This document shows positions 1 to 7,807 of a stretch of 21,549 nucleotides of DNA, in pieces (the stretch's first letter is position 1; each line of letters begins with the position of its first letter). This DNA comes from Roseburia sp. CAG:303. GTDB lineage: Bacteria > Bacillota > Clostridia > Lachnospirales > Lachnospiraceae. The DNA lies in the NCBI GenBank assembly GCA_000437755.1, contig FR900138.1, forward strand, positions 9,276 through 30,824, written 5' to 3'. The translations under genes were made by a program, and so were the position numbers. Under the pieces are notes generated by a model that was given only the letters and a program-made list of their open reading frames with translations, ran no database searches and had not been told where the DNA came from.

Positions 1-2
1 CC

Positions 3-1499
3 ATGGCAAAAGTATCCAACCGGGTGCTTCTTGTGGTCCGGGAAGAGTTGTATGCCCATATCCAGACATTGGGATTTGATTTTTTTGACTCCCGTCCGAC
101 CGGAAAAATACTGGCAAGGGTGATCGGAGATGTTAATTCACTGAAGGATGTGATACACAGTACGGTTACACAGCTGATTCCTGATTTTCTGACGGTAATC
201 GTGGTATTTGTGATTATGCTTATTAAAAGTCCGGTGCTGACTTTGTCTGCGATTACGGCAATGCCTGTTATTCTGGCAGGTATGTATGTGGCAGAGATTC
301 TCGCCCACAAAAAATGGCAGATTCACAGGAAGAAATCATCTAATATCACGGCATTTGTACATGAGGATTTTTCCGGAATCGGCATTGTGCAGAGTTTTAC
401 GGCAGAAAAAGAATCACAGGAGGAATTTTCCAGGCTGGTGGATGAACACAGAATATCGTTCCGCAATGCAGTCATGATTGCGGATGGATTTAGTCCGACG
501 ATAGAAATTTCCTGGGGAATCGGTACATTCCTGTTGTATTATATCGGTATCAGCAGACTGGGAGCAGGTCATGTAGGGGTAGGAACATTTGTGGCATTTT
601 CAACTTATTTATCCATGTTCTGGGGACCGGTCAGAAACCTGGCGAGTTATTACAACAAGCTGGTAACGAATTTATCGGCAGCAGAACGTATATTCGAAGT
701 GCTGGATATGCAAACCAATATCAAAGAAAAGGACAATGCGTATGAACTGCCGGAAGTGGCAGGAACTGTCACGTTTGACCATGTATCGTTTGCTTATCCG
801 GATGAGCCGGAGCGGATGATTCTGCATGATGTAAATTTTGAGATAAAACCGGGGGAAACCATTGCACTGGTCGGTCCGACCGGAGCAGGAAAATCGACCA
901 TTGTACATTTAATCAGCAGATTCTACAATGCGACAGAGGGAAGTGTCCGGATTGACGGACATGACATTCAGGAAGTGACACTGAAGAGCCTGCGAAAACA
1001 GATGGGAGTCATGGCACAGGATAATTATCTGTTCTCCGGGACAATAAAGGAGAATATCCGTTATGGAAAGTCAGATGCAACGGATGAAGAGATTATCAGA
1101 GCGGCGAAGGCAGTCCATGCACATGAATTCATCATGGAACTGGAAAAAGGATACGATACGGAAATCAGTGAAAGAGGTGCAAGACTTTCGAACGGTCAGC
1201 GACAGCTGCTGGCATTCGCAAGAACCATGGTGTCCAATCCGTCCATTCTGATACTGGATGAAGCTACATCAAGCATTGACACGCATACAGAAATTCTGGT
1301 GCAGGAGGGAATTGAGTCGCTCTTAAAGGGAAGAACATCGTTCATTATTGCACACAGACTTTCCACGATAAAAAATGCGGACAGGATCTTTGTCATAAAT
1401 AATGGCGGTATCTGCGAGTCCGGAAACCACGAAGAACTGATGGAAAAGAAAGGGACTTATTATCAACTGTACGAGGCACAGTTTAAAAATGTTAAATAG
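3..1499 (+). CDS. ABC exporter, fused permease and ATPase (5' end outside window)
   Basis: This is a half-transporter of the type IV ABC exporter fold (multidrug/lipid exporter class), a membrane permease fused to a nucleotide-binding domain. The visible 498 residues begin inside the membrane domain, at the conserved stretch around the FFDSRPTGKI segment. About 80 N-terminal residues, including the first helices, are therefore missing, and the ATG at position 3 is almost certainly internal. Membrane segments lie at about residues 55-100 and 165-205. The ATPase domain occupies about residues 255-495, with Walker A GPTGAGKST (291-299), Q-loop Gln339, signature LSNGQ (395-399; Asn replaces the usual second Gly), Walker B ending in Asp419-Glu420, and switch His451. 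All catalytic positions are present, so it should hydrolyse ATP. The substrate cannot be told. A partner half-transporter may lie upstream. Its stop codon sits inside the ribosome binding site of the next gene, so the two are very likely co-transcribed. Confidence 0.93.
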   Translation: MAKVSNRVLLVVREELYAHIQTLGFDFFDSRPTGKILARVIGDVNSLKDVIHSTVTQLIPDFLTVIVVFVIMLIKSPVLTLSAITAMPVILAGMYVAEILAHKKWQIHRKKSSNITAFVHEDFSGIGIVQSFTAEKESQEEFSRLVDEHRISFRNAVMIADGFSPTIEISWGIGTFLLYYIGISRLGAGHVGVGTFVAFSTYLSMFWGPVRNLASYYNKLVTNLSAAERIFEVLDMQTNIKEKDNAYELPEVAGTVTFDHVSFAYPDEPERMILHDVNFEIKPGETIALVGPTGAGKSTIVHLISRFYNATEGSVRIDGHDIQEVTLKSLRKQMGVMAQDNYLFSGTIKENIRYGKSDATDEEIIRAAKAVHAHEFIMELEKGYDTEISERGARLSNGQRQLLAFARTMVSNPSILILDEATSSIDTHTEILVQEGIESLLKGRTSFIIAHRLSTIKNADRIFVINNGGICESGNHEELMEKKGTYYQLYEAQFKNVK

Positions 1500-1511
1500 A
1501 GGATAAATAAA

Positions 1512-2843
1512 ATGGTAAGTATAATTTTTAAAGAAATTGATTTTTACCAGCTGTTCTGGCTGATGTGCGTATATTCTGTCGGCGGCTGGGTTGTAGAAAC
1601 CATCGTAGGAATTGTCCGGAATAAAAGATTTACAAATAAAGGATTTCTGAATGGACCATATTGTATTATTTATGGAATCGCAGCGGTAATTGTTACCGTT
1701 GGATTTGAGGAACTGCAGGAATCCTTGCTGTTTCTGTTTGTCGGTTCCGCAGTTTTATGTACGGTAATAGAATGGATTGCTGCAAAATCCATTGAAAAGG
1801 TCGCAAAGGTAAGATTGTGGGATTACTCCGGAAAAAGATTTAATCTCGACGGATATATCTGTCTGCAGTATTCTATGATCTGGGGACTTGCCGGAATGAT
1901 CGGGTTAAAATACTGTAATCCGTTTCTGAATAATTTATATCGGTTGTTAAATGGTTCGGTTTTTCATATCTGCCTCTGGGTTGTTTTCTGGCTTCTGGCA
2001 GTTGATTTTGCGGGATCTTATTTTGCGGCAAGGGGAATGGCGGAAAAATATCCGGGTGTGGAAAGCGTCAACAACACACTTACCATTGTGAGAACACATC
2101 TTGGCAACTGGATGGCAGAGCATATGGAGAGACGTCTGAAAAAGGCTTATCCACAGGGAAAACGGCAGGGAGCAATTAGAGTTAAAAGCAAGGATGAGGT
2201 ATTTGCCCAGGGCTGTAGCTTCTACAAATTATTTCTGTTGTTTGTAATCGGAGCATTTCTGGGAGATATCACGGAAACCATTTACTGCAGACTGGCAGGT
2301 GGTGTCTGGATGAGCAGGAGCAGTGTGGTCTGGGGACCGTTCAGCATTGTCTGGGGACTGGCGATGATGTTTGCCACATCATTTCTTTATAATTACCGGA
2401 CACGTTCAGACAGTTTTATTTTCTGGTTTGGTACGATCATGGGAGGTGTGTATGAATACCTGTGCAGTGTGTTTACGGAAGTAATGTTCGGACAGGTATT
2501 CTGGGATTACAGCAATATGCCATTTAATCTCGGAGGCCGGATTAATCTTTTGTATTGCTTTTTCTGGGGAATGGCAGCCGTGGTATGGATCAAAAGACTG
2601 TTTCCGGTCATTTCGTCCTATATCGAGAAGATACCGGTACATCCGGGAAAGATGATTACCTGGGGACTGGTTGTATTTATGAGCTGTAATATGCTTCTAT
2701 CCGGAATGGTGTTAGCACGTTACTCAGCAAGAACAGAAGGGGCAGAAGCACAGAATACCATGGAGAGCTGGATAGACAGTCATTATAACGACCAGAAGGT
2801 CGAGAGAATATATCCGAATATGAAAGATGCAAAGGAAAAATAG
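1512..2843 (+). CDS. Double-domain CmpB-type (putative ABC transporter type IV) membrane protein
   Basis: This 443-residue polytopic membrane protein resembles the CmpB-type family (putative ABC-transporter type IV, PF06541 from memory). It contains the family pattern twice. Residues about 15-125 carry a GGWVVET segment, an NGP turn and W103-DYS...RFNLDGYI, followed by a WGLAG helix. Residues about 240-355 repeat this order with GDITETIY, WGPFSIVWG and W331-DYS...PFNLGGRI, followed by WGMAA. A charged, Lys/Arg-rich linker (about residues 195-235) joins the halves. The start is the ATG at 1512, preceded by AGAGGA, which overlaps the stop codon of the ABC exporter gene. The family's function is not established. 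The name comes from association with ABC transporters, and the context here, immediately after an ABC exporter, fits that. It could be an accessory membrane subunit; that part is inference. Confidence 0.8.
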   Translation: MVSIIFKEIDFYQLFWLMCVYSVGGWVVETIVGIVRNKRFTNKGFLNGPYCIIYGIAAVIVTVGFEELQESLLFLFVGSAVLCTVIEWIAAKSIEKVAKVRLWDYSGKRFNLDGYICLQYSMIWGLAGMIGLKYCNPFLNNLYRLLNGSVFHICLWVVFWLLAVDFAGSYFAARGMAEKYPGVESVNNTLTIVRTHLGNWMAEHMERRLKKAYPQGKRQGAIRVKSKDEVFAQGCSFYKLFLLFVIGAFLGDITETIYCRLAGGVWMSRSSVVWGPFSIVWGLAMMFATSFLYNYRTRSDSFIFWFGTIMGGVYEYLCSVFTEVMFGQVFWDYSNMPFNLGGRINLLYCFFWGMAAVVWIKRLFPVISSYIEKIPVHPGKMITWGLVVFMSCNMLLSGMVLARYSARTEGAEAQNTMESWIDSHYNDQKVERIYPNMKDAKEK

Positions 2844-2860
2844 AAACAGAGGAACTAGAC

Positions 2861-4525
2861 ATGAATAAGAAATATATTAGAATACTGGGGATTGCAGCTG
2901 TACTGGCTGTAATTGCACTGCTGATCGCATTCAGCATGAATACACCGGGGAAAATTACGGATCCGGAGACTTATGAGCCGCGGGTGTATGCAAGCATTCT
3001 TGCATTGCTTCCACCGGTAATTGCAATCGCACTGGCACTGGTAACAAAGGAAGTATATTCCTCTTTGTTTGTTGGAATCCTGACGGGAGCATTGCTCTAT
3101 TCCAACTTTAATCTTGAATTAACCATAAACACGATGTTTTTTAACGAAAACGGAGGAATGGTATCGAAATTATCTAACTCCTGGAACGTCGGTATTCTTG
3201 TGTTTCTGGTAATGCTTGGCATTCTGGTTGCACTGATGAATAAGGCAGGTGGTTCGGCAGCCTTTGGGAAATGGGCATCGAAGCGGATTAAGACAAGAGT
3301 CGGTGCACAGCTTGCAACCATGGCACTGGGAGTCATGATCTTTGTGGATGATTATTTTAACTGTCTGACCGTGGGAAATGTCATGCGTTCCGTGACGGAC
3401 AGACATCAGGTATCCAGGGCAAAACTTGCCTATCTGATTGATGCGACTGCAGCACCTATCTGCATCATTGCACCGATCAGCTCCTGGGCGGCAGCAGTGA
3501 CCTCGTCTGTTCCGGAAGATTCAGGAATCAACGGGTTTGCAACCTTTTTAAGAACCATTCCCTATAATTATTACGCAGTATTTACATTAATTACAGTTAT
3601 ATTTCTGACGGTTTCCCGTGTGGATTTTGGGCCGATGAAAAAACATGAATTAAATGCAATTAAGGGAGATCTTTTTACGACAAAAGAAAGACCATTCCGG
3701 GATGACAAAGGAGATTTTGTCAATCCGCGCGGAAGGGTTGTGGATCTGGTTCTTCCAGTGGCGGTGCTGATTCTGGCATGTATTACCAGTATGTTGTATA
3801 CGGGCGGATTCTTTGATGGTGTCAGCTTTGTTACCGCATTTTCACAGTCCGATGCATCGGTCGGACTGGTAATGGGTTCTTTCATCGCACTGGCATTTAC
3901 CTTTATTTTCTATATGGGAAGAGGTGTTATTTCTTTTGAGGACTTCATGTCATGCATCTCCGAAGGATTTAAGACAATGGTTTCCCCGATATTAATCTTA
4001 TCTTTTGCATGGACTCTGTCAGGAGTTACAAGTCTTCTGGGAGCTGATATCTATGTGGCAGATCTGGTAGGACAGTCAGCATCATCCCTTCAGATGATGC
4101 TTCCGGCAATTATCTTTGTTGTAGCACTGGGACTGGCATTTGCAACCGGAACCTCCTGGGGAACGTTTGGCATCCTGATTCCGATTGTTATGGGTGTATT
4201 CCCGGATGGGGAAATGATGGTAATATCCATATCAGCCTGTCTTGCAGGTGCTGTGTGCGGGGATCACTGTTCCCCGATTTCCGATACAACGATCCTGGCA
4301 TCCGCAGGAAGCCAGTGTCATCATGTAAACCATGTGGCGACACAGCTTCCATATGCACTGACCGTAGCAGGAGTTGCATTTGTAAGTTATATTATTGCGG
4401 GAATTACAAAGAATGTATTTATCAGCTTTGCGGCAGGACTCTGTATCCTGTTTGGAGTGCTGTTTACCATCCGCCATATGGCAGGAACGGAAGAATACCA
4501 GACAGAACCGGAAGAGGACAAATAA
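2861..4525 (+). CDS. Na+/H+ antiporter, NhaC family
   Basis: This is a 554-residue integral membrane protein of the NhaC antiporter family, expected to exchange cytoplasmic Na+ for external protons or a similar cation/organic-acid pair. About 11 to 12 hydrophobic segments are visible. The conserved block FVDDYFNCLTVGNVMR (about residues 164-179), followed by a DATAAPICIIAPISSW segment, is typical of the family. A second conserved block in the C-terminal half reads TGTSWGTFGILIPI, then CGDHCSPISDTT. The start ATG at 2861 has an AGAGGA ribosome binding site, 17 bases after the preceding stop codon. The gene therefore looks like the last member of the three-gene operon. It ends about 14 bases before a two-way terminator. 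Some NhaC-like proteins exchange malate/lactate or other acids, so the substrate is only predicted. Confidence 0.88.
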   Translation: MNKKYIRILGIAAVLAVIALLIAFSMNTPGKITDPETYEPRVYASILALLPPVIAIALALVTKEVYSSLFVGILTGALLYSNFNLELTINTMFFNENGGMVSKLSNSWNVGILVFLVMLGILVALMNKAGGSAAFGKWASKRIKTRVGAQLATMALGVMIFVDDYFNCLTVGNVMRSVTDRHQVSRAKLAYLIDATAAPICIIAPISSWAAAVTSSVPEDSGINGFATFLRTIPYNYYAVFTLITVIFLTVSRVDFGPMKKHELNAIKGDLFTTKERPFRDDKGDFVNPRGRVVDLVLPVAVLILACITSMLYTGGFFDGVSFVTAFSQSDASVGLVMGSFIALAFTFIFYMGRGVISFEDFMSCISEGFKTMVSPILILSFAWTLSGVTSLLGADIYVADLVGQSASSLQMMLPAIIFVVALGLAFATGTSWGTFGILIPIVMGVFPDGEMMVISISACLAGAVCGDHCSPISDTTILASAGSQCHHVNHVATQLPYALTVAGVAFVSYIIAGITKNVFISFAAGLCILFGVLFTIRHMAGTEEYQTEPEEDK

Positions 4526-4538
4526 AGAAGGCAAAAAG

Positions 4539-4563
4539 AAAGAGCAGGTTAACCCTGCTCTTT
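4539..4563. terminator. Two-way terminator between converging genes
   Basis: AGAGCAGG (4541-4548) pairs perfectly with CCTGCTCT (4554-4561) around a 5-base loop, extended by A-T pairs on the outside. On the + strand the stem runs into TTTTTC. On the - strand it runs into TTCTTTTTGC. It can therefore end both the antiporter transcript and the converging AI-2E transcript. The TAA stop codon of the AI-2E gene (4549-4551 on the complement) lies inside the hairpin loop. Confidence 0.85.
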
Positions 4564-5820
4564 TTCGGTATCTGTGGAGTTTTCTTCTTCCACAGGTATA
4601 TTTTCTTCTGCTGTTGCTGTTGGTTTTTCGCCCGCCGGCTCTTCAGGTTCTTCTTTTTGAAGGAAGAAGATACCATATTTGTGAAGCCGTTTTTCGATGA
4701 AATAATTCAGAATATAGGCAATTACGGCAAGGGTTGGAACTCCGAGGAACATCCCCAGGACACCGGCTATGGAGCCGCCGACCGTGATTGCAAAAATAAT
4801 CCACAGAGGACGCAGTCCCGTACTTTCGCCGAGAATCTTTGGTCCGAGATAAAGTCCGTCAAACTGCTGGAGAACAATAATCAGAACGGTAAAGATCAAG
4901 GCATATTTAAAACTTACAAAGAGCAGTAGCAGTATGCCCGGTACAGCACCGATAAATGGTCCGAAATAAGGAATCATATTGGTAACACCGACAATTACAC
5001 TGATAATCAGGGCATATGGAAGCTTTAAAATGCTCATTGCAATAAAACATAAGATGCCGATAATCAGGGAGTCGATTAATTTTCCGATAATAAAACTGCT
5101 GAAGATACGGTTACATTCGGAACCGGTATGTAATAATTTATCGCCGGTTTTCTGACCGAAGATGGCATAAATTACGCGTTTTGCATTAAATATTAGCCGG
5201 TTTTTATCAATCAGCATATAGACGGAAACAATGATGGCGATAATGACATTTAAAAATCCGGAAATCAGTGACATGGATGTATTGTAAATGGTCGGAATAA
5301 TCGTTGGAATCGCCTTTGTGATAATATTAATGATTTTATCCGGAATTTCTTCCATGGCATCATTGATCCCGGACAGATCCCATTCCGGATGGGTGGATTC
5401 CAGCTCCAGTACTTTATCCATAAACTGATTGTAGCCCGACTGTGCAGAATTTATAAAAGAAGTAATCTGTGTCAGAGAATCAATAATCTGCGGGATAATA
5501 TAGAATAACACGGTTATAATTAAGCCGAGTACAATGATGTAGGACAGGAGAATGGAAAGTCCCTTACGGATTCCTGGGTGTCTGTCCTTAAAGAAACGGT
5601 TCAGGAAATGATCCAGTATCTTGCTTAACGGGTTCAGGAAATAGGCGATCAGCAGACCGAACAGAAACGGATATAATACCTTCAGTGCGTGGGAAATAGT
5701 CGAACTGGTGGACTCCCAGTTCATGATCACCCGGATAATCAGGGAACATATGGTAACCACGGCGATGGTATATAAAGCAATGGTATAATATTTATTATTT
5801 TTTGAAAATTTATGATTCAT
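4549..5820 (-). CDS. AI-2E family transporter (PF01594-like membrane protein)
   Basis: This 423-residue membrane protein belongs to the AI-2E exporter/PurR-regulated permease superfamily. Members include TqsA-like autoinducer-2 exporters and antiporters; the substrate of this one is unknown. It has paired N-terminal hydrophobic segments (about residues 12-32 and 45-70), a long central soluble-helical region, then clustered C-terminal helices with the conserved PYFGPFIGAVPG turn and the GPKILGESTGLRPLWI segment. The last 45 residues are Glu/Pro/Thr-rich and probably cytoplasmic. The chosen start is ATG at 5820, with GGAG five bases upstream. A TTG six codons earlier (5838) is open but has no ribosome binding site. 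The gene converges with the antiporter gene and is divergent from the carboxypeptidase gene. Its stop codon lies within the shared terminator. Confidence 0.87.
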   Translation of the reverse strand: MNHKFSKNNKYYTIALYTIAVVTICSLIIRVIMNWESTSSTISHALKVLYPFLFGLLIAYFLNPLSKILDHFLNRFFKDRHPGIRKGLSILLSYIIVLGLIITVLFYIIPQIIDSLTQITSFINSAQSGYNQFMDKVLELESTHPEWDLSGINDAMEEIPDKIINIITKAIPTIIPTIYNTSMSLISGFLNVIIAIIVSVYMLIDKNRLIFNAKRVIYAIFGQKTGDKLLHTGSECNRIFSSFIIGKLIDSLIIGILCFIAMSILKLPYALIISVIVGVTNMIPYFGPFIGAVPGILLLLFVSFKYALIFTVLIIVLQQFDGLYLGPKILGESTGLRPLWIIFAITVGGSIAGVLGMFLGVPTLAVIAYILNYFIEKRLHKYGIFFLQKEEPEEPAGEKPTATAEENIPVEEENSTDTEKEQG

Positions 5821-5865
5821 AGACACTCCAATCCGCAAAACTGCTGTTTCTTTATTTTAATATTA

Positions 5866-5894
5866 ATCTTATCTTATGAGGGGAATTAATGCAA
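5866..5894 (-). promoter_or_regulatory. Likely promoter of the AI-2E family gene
   Basis: Reading the complement, TTGCAT (5894-5889) is followed after 17 bases by TAAGAT (5871-5866). That is a reasonable sigma-A type promoter, about 45 bases before the start codon. An overlapping second TAAGAT copy at 5876-5871 has poor spacing. Confidence 0.45.
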
Positions 5895-5963
5895 GTATTC
5901 TTTGGTAAAGAAAATATAAATTTTGATAAAGTTCCGGTTTCCTTCTTGCGGCGTTAGTGGTAT

Positions 5964-5969
5964 TATAAT
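5964..5969 (+). promoter_or_regulatory. Candidate -10 box of the carboxypeptidase gene
   Basis: A perfect TATAAT lies about 40 bases before the start codon at 6010. No good -35 sits at the right distance: TTGATA at 5923-5928 is 35 bases away. The call therefore rests on the -10 alone. Confidence 0.35.
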
Positions 5970-6009
5970 GCAGAAGAAAGCAGATACTAAGTAAATGAGG
6001 AAGAAAAAG

Positions 6010-7110
6010 ATGGAACAGAAAGTCAGAAGTAACAGGAGAAAAGAACAGAGAAAACGCGAACTGAGAAGAAAGGCGGCCTTGGCCGCTGCAACCATTGCAC
6101 TTGCGGCAGTTTTGCTGTCTGCCTTTTGGAATCATAATAAAAAAGAAACGCAGACCGTTCAGGCTGTCGAGCATAAAGTAAAGACATTATCAGAGGAAGA
6201 AAGCACGACAGAACCGGAAACAGAAGAAGAGGAAACACTCAGATATCCGAAGGTAAGTGAACAGTATACGGAAATTGTTTCCGAAAATGTAAGAAGTCCA
6301 TATGTGGCATTGCTTGATGTGGAAAATAACTGCATTATAGCAGGAAAAAATAAGGATGCAAGAATTTATCCGGCATCCATGACGAAGGTAATGACATTGA
6401 TTGTTGCAGTGGAACATCTGCAGGATCTGTCGCAGACGTTTACCATGACGGCAGATATTGTAGATCCGCTGTTCCGTGAGGGAGCATCCAGAGCAGGGTT
6501 TGAAGCCGGGGACACTGTAAATATGGAGGATATGCTATACGGACTGATTCTTCCATCCGGAGCAGATGCTGCTGTAGGACTTGCCATCATGACGGCAGGA
6601 TCGGAGGATAATTTTGCGGTACTGATGAATGAAAAGTGTGAAGAACTTGGATTGCAAAACACACATTTCATGAATGCATCTGGACTGCACAATGAAAATC
6701 AGTATACGACTCCGGTAGAGATGGCGATGATTCTTGCGTATGCCATGCAGAACCCGGAATGTGCGAAGATCTTATCAATCTACCAGCATACTACTGCACC
6801 GCTTGCTTCTCATCCGGAAGGAATATTGCTTACCAGCACTATGTTTGGCAGAATGTACGGGACAGAAGTGCCGAATGTCACGATTCAGGCAGGAAAGACC
6901 GGATATACACAGGAAGCGGGCAACTGCCTTGTAAGCTATGCGGAAAAAGCAGGACATCATTATATCGCACTTACCGCAGGGGCAGAGAACAGATGGCATG
7001 TCGTCTATGATGATTTTGAGCTGTATGGCAATTATCTTCCGGCAGATGAATCAGAGACACAGGAAACAACAGGAACATCAGAAACAACTCAGGCACAGAA
7101 CGTAGAATAA
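6010..7110 (+). CDS. D-alanyl-D-alanine carboxypeptidase (peptidase S11)
   Basis: This is a penicillin-binding DD-carboxypeptidase that trims the terminal D-Ala from peptidoglycan stem peptides outside the membrane. The protein has a strongly basic N-terminus, one hydrophobic segment (about residues 20-38, signal or anchor), an acidic Glu/Thr linker (about 50-80) and the S11 domain. The active-site motifs are in order: S123-M-T-K126 (acylated serine), S183-G-A185 where many family members have SxN, and K296-T-G298. The Thr/Glu-rich C-terminus lacks an obvious amphipathic membrane helix, so the N-terminal segment is the likelier anchor. I chose ATG 6010 because AGGA sits 8 bases upstream. The ATG at 5995, five codons earlier, has no ribosome binding site. 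No terminator follows, so read-through into the tetR-type gene is possible. The gene could be called a dacA/dacF homologue. Confidence 0.88.
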   Translation: MEQKVRSNRRKEQRKRELRRKAALAAATIALAAVLLSAFWNHNKKETQTVQAVEHKVKTLSEEESTTEPETEEEETLRYPKVSEQYTEIVSENVRSPYVALLDVENNCIIAGKNKDARIYPASMTKVMTLIVAVEHLQDLSQTFTMTADIVDPLFREGASRAGFEAGDTVNMEDMLYGLILPSGADAAVGLAIMTAGSEDNFAVLMNEKCEELGLQNTHFMNASGLHNENQYTTPVEMAMILAYAMQNPECAKILSIYQHTTAPLASHPEGILLTSTMFGRMYGTEVPNVTIQAGKTGYTQEAGNCLVSYAEKAGHHYIALTAGAENRWHVVYDDFELYGNYLPADESETQETTGTSETTQAQNVE

Positions 7111-7121
7111 TAGATAAAGTG

Positions 7122-7149
7122 TTGCTTATTTTGCAAAATGTTGTATAAT
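7122..7149 (+). promoter_or_regulatory. Promoter of the tetR-M16-era-recO run, with palindromic spacer
   Basis: TTGCTT (7122-7127) and TATAAT (7144-7149) are separated by 16 bases. A perfect 12-bp palindrome, ATTTTGCAAAAT (7128-7139), fills most of the spacer. A symmetric site between -35 and -10 is the classical position for a repressor. The first gene downstream encodes a TetR-type regulator, so autoregulation is a natural but unproven reading. Confidence 0.6.
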
Positions 7150-7179
7150 AGATAAAACAAAAAATTATGAGGTAGAACA

Positions 7180-7782
7180 ATGGCAGAAAAAGTAGACAGA
7201 AGAATCAGAAAAACAAAAAGTCAGCTAAAGAGCGGATTAGCACAGCTTATGATGGAGAAAAGCATTAATGAGATATCTGTAAAGGAACTGGTGGAAAAGG
7301 TGGATATTAACCGATCCACCTTTTATCTGCACTATTCGGATATCTATAATCTTCTGGATGAGGTAGAGAATGATATGTTAAAAGAGATTAAGCATATTAT
7401 CGAAACACATCCGATGGGAGAGAAGGATAATACATTTACCTTTATGGAAGATATTTTCATGGTGCTGGAGCAGAACAAAGAGATTTGCAAGGCATTGATG
7501 GGGGATAACGGAGATGCGAATTTTACCGTTAAAATCAAGGAAATCATCAGTGAAAATGCAATGAAGAATCTGGAGCTGTTATTTCCGGATATCAAGGACG
7601 ATTTGAAGTATACTTTTTCTTTCTGCCTGTATGGCTGCATGGGAATTGTAAATCAGTGGTTGTTTGAAAACGGAACGGAAACGCCGGGGCATATGGCAAA
7701 GCTGACCTTTTCCATGGTAATCCATGCACTCGGCATTAATAAGAAATATGATGAGATATTAAAAATGACAGATCATGAATAG
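7180..7782 (+). CDS. TetR/AcrR family transcriptional regulator
   Basis: This 200-residue DNA-binding regulator has an N-terminal TetR helix-turn-helix at about residues 15-60. The recognition region reads ISVKELVEKVDINRSTFYLHY, in which the STFYxHY ending is the family hallmark. The rest is a helical ligand/dimerisation domain of the kind found in DhaS-like regulators (TetR_C_8 type, from memory), with no recognisable ligand site. GAGG seven bases before the ATG supports the start. The gene leads a run in which the M16 protease starts 25 bases downstream, so the regulator may control that protease and, through it, era and recO. The 12-bp palindrome in its own promoter is a candidate operator. 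Confidence 0.87.
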   Translation: MAEKVDRRIRKTKSQLKSGLAQLMMEKSINEISVKELVEKVDINRSTFYLHYSDIYNLLDEVENDMLKEIKHIIETHPMGEKDNTFTFMEDIFMVLEQNKEICKALMGDNGDANFTVKIKEIISENAMKNLELLFPDIKDDLKYTFSFCLYGCMGIVNQWLFENGTETPGHMAKLTFSMVIHALGINKKYDEILKMTDHE

Positions 7783-7807
7783 TACAGGAAATGGAGGACC
7801 GTATTTT

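Noticed and set aside
3..5. ATG at position 3 as the start of the ABC exporter
   Set aside because: The first membrane helices of the family would be missing, so the gene must begin before the window.
4255..4929. A 224-codon open frame on the + strand across the antiporter end and the AI-2E gene
   Set aside because: It overlaps two well-supported genes, is rich in Cys/Phe/Arg runs, crosses the terminator and has no ribosome binding site. It is a shadow frame.
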